A stretch of 64,000 nt of DNA from Molossus alvarezi (lineage: Eukaryota; Chordata; Mammalia; Chiroptera; Molossidae): the NCBI GenBank assembly GCA_037176705.1, contig CM073907.1, forward strand, positions 16,169,534 through 16,233,533. The letters run 5' to 3'. The notes below the pieces were generated by a model. That model was not told the DNA's origin. It saw nothing but the letters and a program-made list of their open reading frames with translations, and searched no databases. The position numbers and the translations under genes are program-made. Shown piece by piece: positions 61,631 through 64,000 of the stretch (its first letter is position 1; every line of letters starts with the position of its first letter).

Positions 61631-62139
61631 ACAGCTAACAAAGGTGTGTGCTCACGCACTCAGCCCTCTTTGCATGGCTTCCTCATTTTATGCTTTTATA
61701 TCTCAGACTCCTAACAACTCCGCGATCCTAGCAATTAGAATCAAAATTTCTCTGCCAGGAGTTAGAGGTCATTGTAACTTCCCTCCCTGCTTATTTCAGG
61801 ATTCTTCTGCTGCCCCCAGCTTCCCCACCTGGGCCCCACCATCCATCTCCCCCCATCCTCACTCTCCCTTGACTCCCCTGCCCCATGCTTCTTTCCTCCT
61901 CCCGCAGGGAGAAAATTGACAACTGCACGTTTATCCAGTGCTACTTCACACTGACACCCCACCGCTTGCTTGAGTTCCTCGCTCCCTCCCTTTCTTCCTT
62001 CAGCCATTGCTTCAGAGTTGGCTAAGAGTGAGCCGCACAGAGGGCAGGCTTCTGGGGCAGGACACTGTGAGGAGAGGCCCAGGGGGCCTGGGGTAAAGGG
62101 ACAGCAGGTGAACACAAACAAGGACCTGAGGGGACCTGA
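61631..62139. other. Unique sequence
   Basis: Nothing recognised. Confidence 0.4.
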
Positions 62140-62345
62140 GATGCAGAGAAACAGACACCAACGGACAGAGGGAGAAAATGGGGCAGAGAGAAGCAGAGAC
62201 ACAGCCAGCAACAGGGGCAGATGGAAAGAGACACAGATTGACAGAGACAAAAACAGAGATAGAAGTAGGTGGAAACAGAGACACAGAGACTGTGCAGAGA
62301 GACAGATGAATGCAGAAAAGAGCAAAGAAACAGAAAAGAATGTTG
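62140..62345. repeat. Degenerate GA/CAGAGA-rich tract
   Basis: Repeated GAGACACAGA, CAGAGAGA and AACAGAGATAGA-like words; imperfect purine-rich satellite-like sequence. Confidence 0.7.
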
Positions 62346-62377
62346 AGCTCCAGGGTGAAGGCAGGGGTGTGTCCAGG

Positions 62378-62379
<2 letters not shown>

Positions 62380-62414
<35 letters not shown>
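62380..62414. repeat. (TG)n microsatellite
   Basis: About 17 uninterrupted TG units. Confidence 0.95.
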
Positions 62415-62418
<4 letters not shown>

Positions 62419-62483
62419 ACCATATAGCTCTGGGTTTTGAGACCCATTATTTTTAATTGACAACAGGTGTTGAGATATCTTTA

Positions 62484-62497
62484 AAGATAAAGAGAAG
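62484..62497. repeat. SINE target-site duplication, left
   Basis: AAGATAAAGAGAAG; pairs with AAGATAAGGAGAAG at 62,754-62,767. Confidence 0.88.
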
Positions 62498-62753
62498 AGC
62501 TCTGGCCAGTTTGGCTCAGCAATTAGAGCTTCAGCCTGCAGATCAAAGGGTCACATGTTTGATTCCCGGTCAAGGACATGTACCTGGGTTGCAGGTTCAA
62601 TCCCCAGCCCCAGTCAGGGTTGTGTGGGAAGCAACCAGTCAATGTGTCTCTCTCACATCAATGTTTCTCTCTCTCTCCCTCCCTCCCTCCTTTCCACTGT
62701 CTCTAAAACTTAATGGAAAAATATCTTCAGGTGAAGATTAACAACAACAAAAG
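62498..62753 (+). mobile_element. VES-type SINE
   Basis: CTCTGGCCAGTTTGGCTCAG, A box intact, GTTTGATTCCCGGTC (B box), an extra GGTTCAATCCCCAG block, CT-rich middle, AATGGAAAAATATCTTCAGG, TGAAGATTAAC and (AAC)n tail. Confidence 0.94.
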
Positions 62754-62767
62754 AAGATAAGGAGAAG
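62754..62767. repeat. SINE target-site duplication, right
   Basis: AAGATAAGGAGAAG; see 62,484-62,497. Confidence 0.88.
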
Positions 62768-63104
62768 ATGTGGCCTTTTTCAAGCAAGTGGCCGGGGTCT
62801 GAGACCAGGCATGAGCGTGGGGGACTGTCCAGGGTTTCCTTGGAGGTTTCTAGTGCTGAGTGCTGGGCTCAGGAGCACTGGCGCTGTCACTTGGAGGAGC
62901 ATTCTGGGCTGTGTCTACCCCACCTCGGCCTTCTGCTTTGCTGTACTATGAGGCATGTGGCAGGGTGAGAGCTCCTGGAGGGAGGACAGAGCTGGGGTGG
63001 GGGAGGAGCCTGGCAGAGGGGTCTCAGGCTGAAAACAGAGGCAGACATCTGTCTTCAGGGAGCCCTGGGTCTGAGTAGAAGCCAAGTCCATCCACCAAAT
63101 GACT
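62768..63104. other. Unique sequence
   Basis: Nothing recognised. Confidence 0.4.
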
Positions 63105-63515
63105 ATGGAACCTGTACCAGTTTCCATGCCAGGCCCTGGAGACCCCGTGGAAGACAATCACCACGTACTAGGTTTTAGTCTAGTAGAGCAGACAGACTAC
63201 AAATAAAGTGCAAATATAATATGACAAATCGGGTCAAATGCTACAAAGGAAGAGTTTCATCTGTGAGGAAATGACAGGATGGGGTGTCTTTAAAGCGGGT
63301 GCTCAGGAAAGTCTCCCCAAGTGAGGGATATTGTGACCAAGACCTTCCTGATGAGGAGGAGAAGACCAAGAGGGAACATGTGTGTGGCGTGGGTGGGAGG
63401 GGGGAAACAGGGCCCCAGGGGACAGAACAGCACACCAAGCTGGGAACTAACATCAAGCCCTAAGGAGGGCCAGTGTGGCAGGAGCAGTGAGCCAGCAGTG
63501 TCCGGGGTGAAACTG
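63105..63515 (-). repeat. L2 LINE, antisense
   Basis: CATGCCAGGCCCTGGAGACC, GGTCAAATGCTACAAAGGAA, AGGAAAGTCTCCCCAAGTGA, GGGCCAGTGTGGCAGGAGCA, GTGAGCC. Antisense L2 3' order. Confidence 0.7.
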
Positions 63516-63689
63516 GCCAGGGGTGCCGGAACCTGCAGGGCAAGCCCTCGGTGGAGCGTGGGTTTTACTCTAAGGACAATAAAAGAAATATGAATGGTAC
63601 CCACCCTTCCATGCACTGACACGTGTTAGGCATCGCACTTGGGGCTGACACCCAGCCAAGGTGTTGGGATAAATGTAAGAGGACGTGGA

Positions 63690-63951
63690 GCTGAGAAAGC
63701 GAGCACATCCGATCGCATCACTCCTGTGCTCAGCTCCCATCAGTGACCCCCGCCTCCCTCAGGAAAACATTCTGACTCCTTAGCAGAGCTGCTCCCCCAC
63801 CCTGCCCCTACCTCCTCCCCATCTCCTCCCATGCTGCCATGCCTCTGTCTCAGACAATGACCCCGCCATTGCAACATGTGGCTTCTGCCTGGAACCCCTC
63901 CCACTGCTGTCCCTCCACCTGCCTGAGTCCTTCAAGGCTCAGATCCCATTT
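63690..63951 (+). repeat. L2 LINE, sense, interrupted at its right end
   Basis: GATCGCATCACTCCTGTGCT, CAGCTCCCATCAGTGACC, GCTTCTGCCTGGAACCCCTC, TCCTTCAAGGCTCAGATCCC. Cut by the SINE at 63,952. Confidence 0.8.
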
Positions 63952-64000
63952 CTTTTTTTTAAAATGTTAATCCTAATCCACACCTGAGGATATTTTTTCC
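63952..64000 (-). mobile_element. VES-type SINE, cut by window edge
   Basis: Antisense 3' end: T-run, AATCCTAATCCACACCTGAG, GATATTTTTTCC. The rest lies outside the window. Confidence 0.85.

Noticed and set aside
61762..62463. 233-codon minus-strand open frame rich in Leu and Ser
   Set aside because: It reads through the (TG)n and GA-rich tracts in complement; the hydrophobic look is compositional.
13862..62753. tRNA-gene signals (A and B boxes)
   Set aside because: All sit in VES SINEs with CT-rich bodies and A-rich tails; none forms a tRNA with an acceptor stem.

Overview
The window is mammalian nuclear DNA from a bat. It carries many copies of a tRNA-derived SINE of the VES type: a TGGCTCAGCGG A box, a GGTTCGGTTCC B box, a pyrimidine-rich middle and an A-rich tail. 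It also carries a recent LINE-1 and the usual mammal-wide fossils (MIR, L2, MaLR LTRs, Tigger and hAT-Charlie elements). VES SINEs point to Yangochiroptera; I cannot fix the family or species. I recognise no protein-coding exon, tRNA gene or rRNA gene, so I read the window as intergenic or intronic DNA.

Layout. Bases 1-5,250 are a diverged ~73-bp satellite that runs off the left edge, followed by a small 37-bp tandem repeat. About 5.4-13.8 kb is GC-moderate unique sequence with MIR, L2 and MER20-like remnants, a class-I-like solo LTR (about 11.8-12.6 kb) and an old L1 3' end. From 13.8 to 18.3 kb is a dense nest: an old sense-strand L1 is split by a three-SINE composite and by a hAT element that itself holds a MaLR LTR; two nested SINEs follow. 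From 18,502 to 24,356 lies a full-length minus-strand L1 between perfect 13-bp target-site duplications. Its ORF2 keeps its length but has three in-frame stops, and its ORF1 has two frameshifts.

From 24.4 to 64 kb the sequence alternates between unique stretches, VES SINEs (several with exact target-site duplications), old repeats and CA/TG-rich microsatellites. The old repeats include a complete MaLR solo LTR with TGGCT duplications, a Tigger element flanked by TA, and an L2 that still reads as reverse transcriptase. Several AT-rich, repeat-free islands (near 8.1, 9.4, 29.2, 37.7, 43.4 and 55.6 kb) look like possible conserved non-coding elements. Two CTCF-like motifs (33.2 and 57.7 kb) point away from each other.

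No set of genes works together here. The functional parts, if any, would be regulatory: the L1 promoter with its YY1 site, the CTCF-like sites and the AT-rich islands. Repeat family names come from recalled consensus sequences, not from a search.
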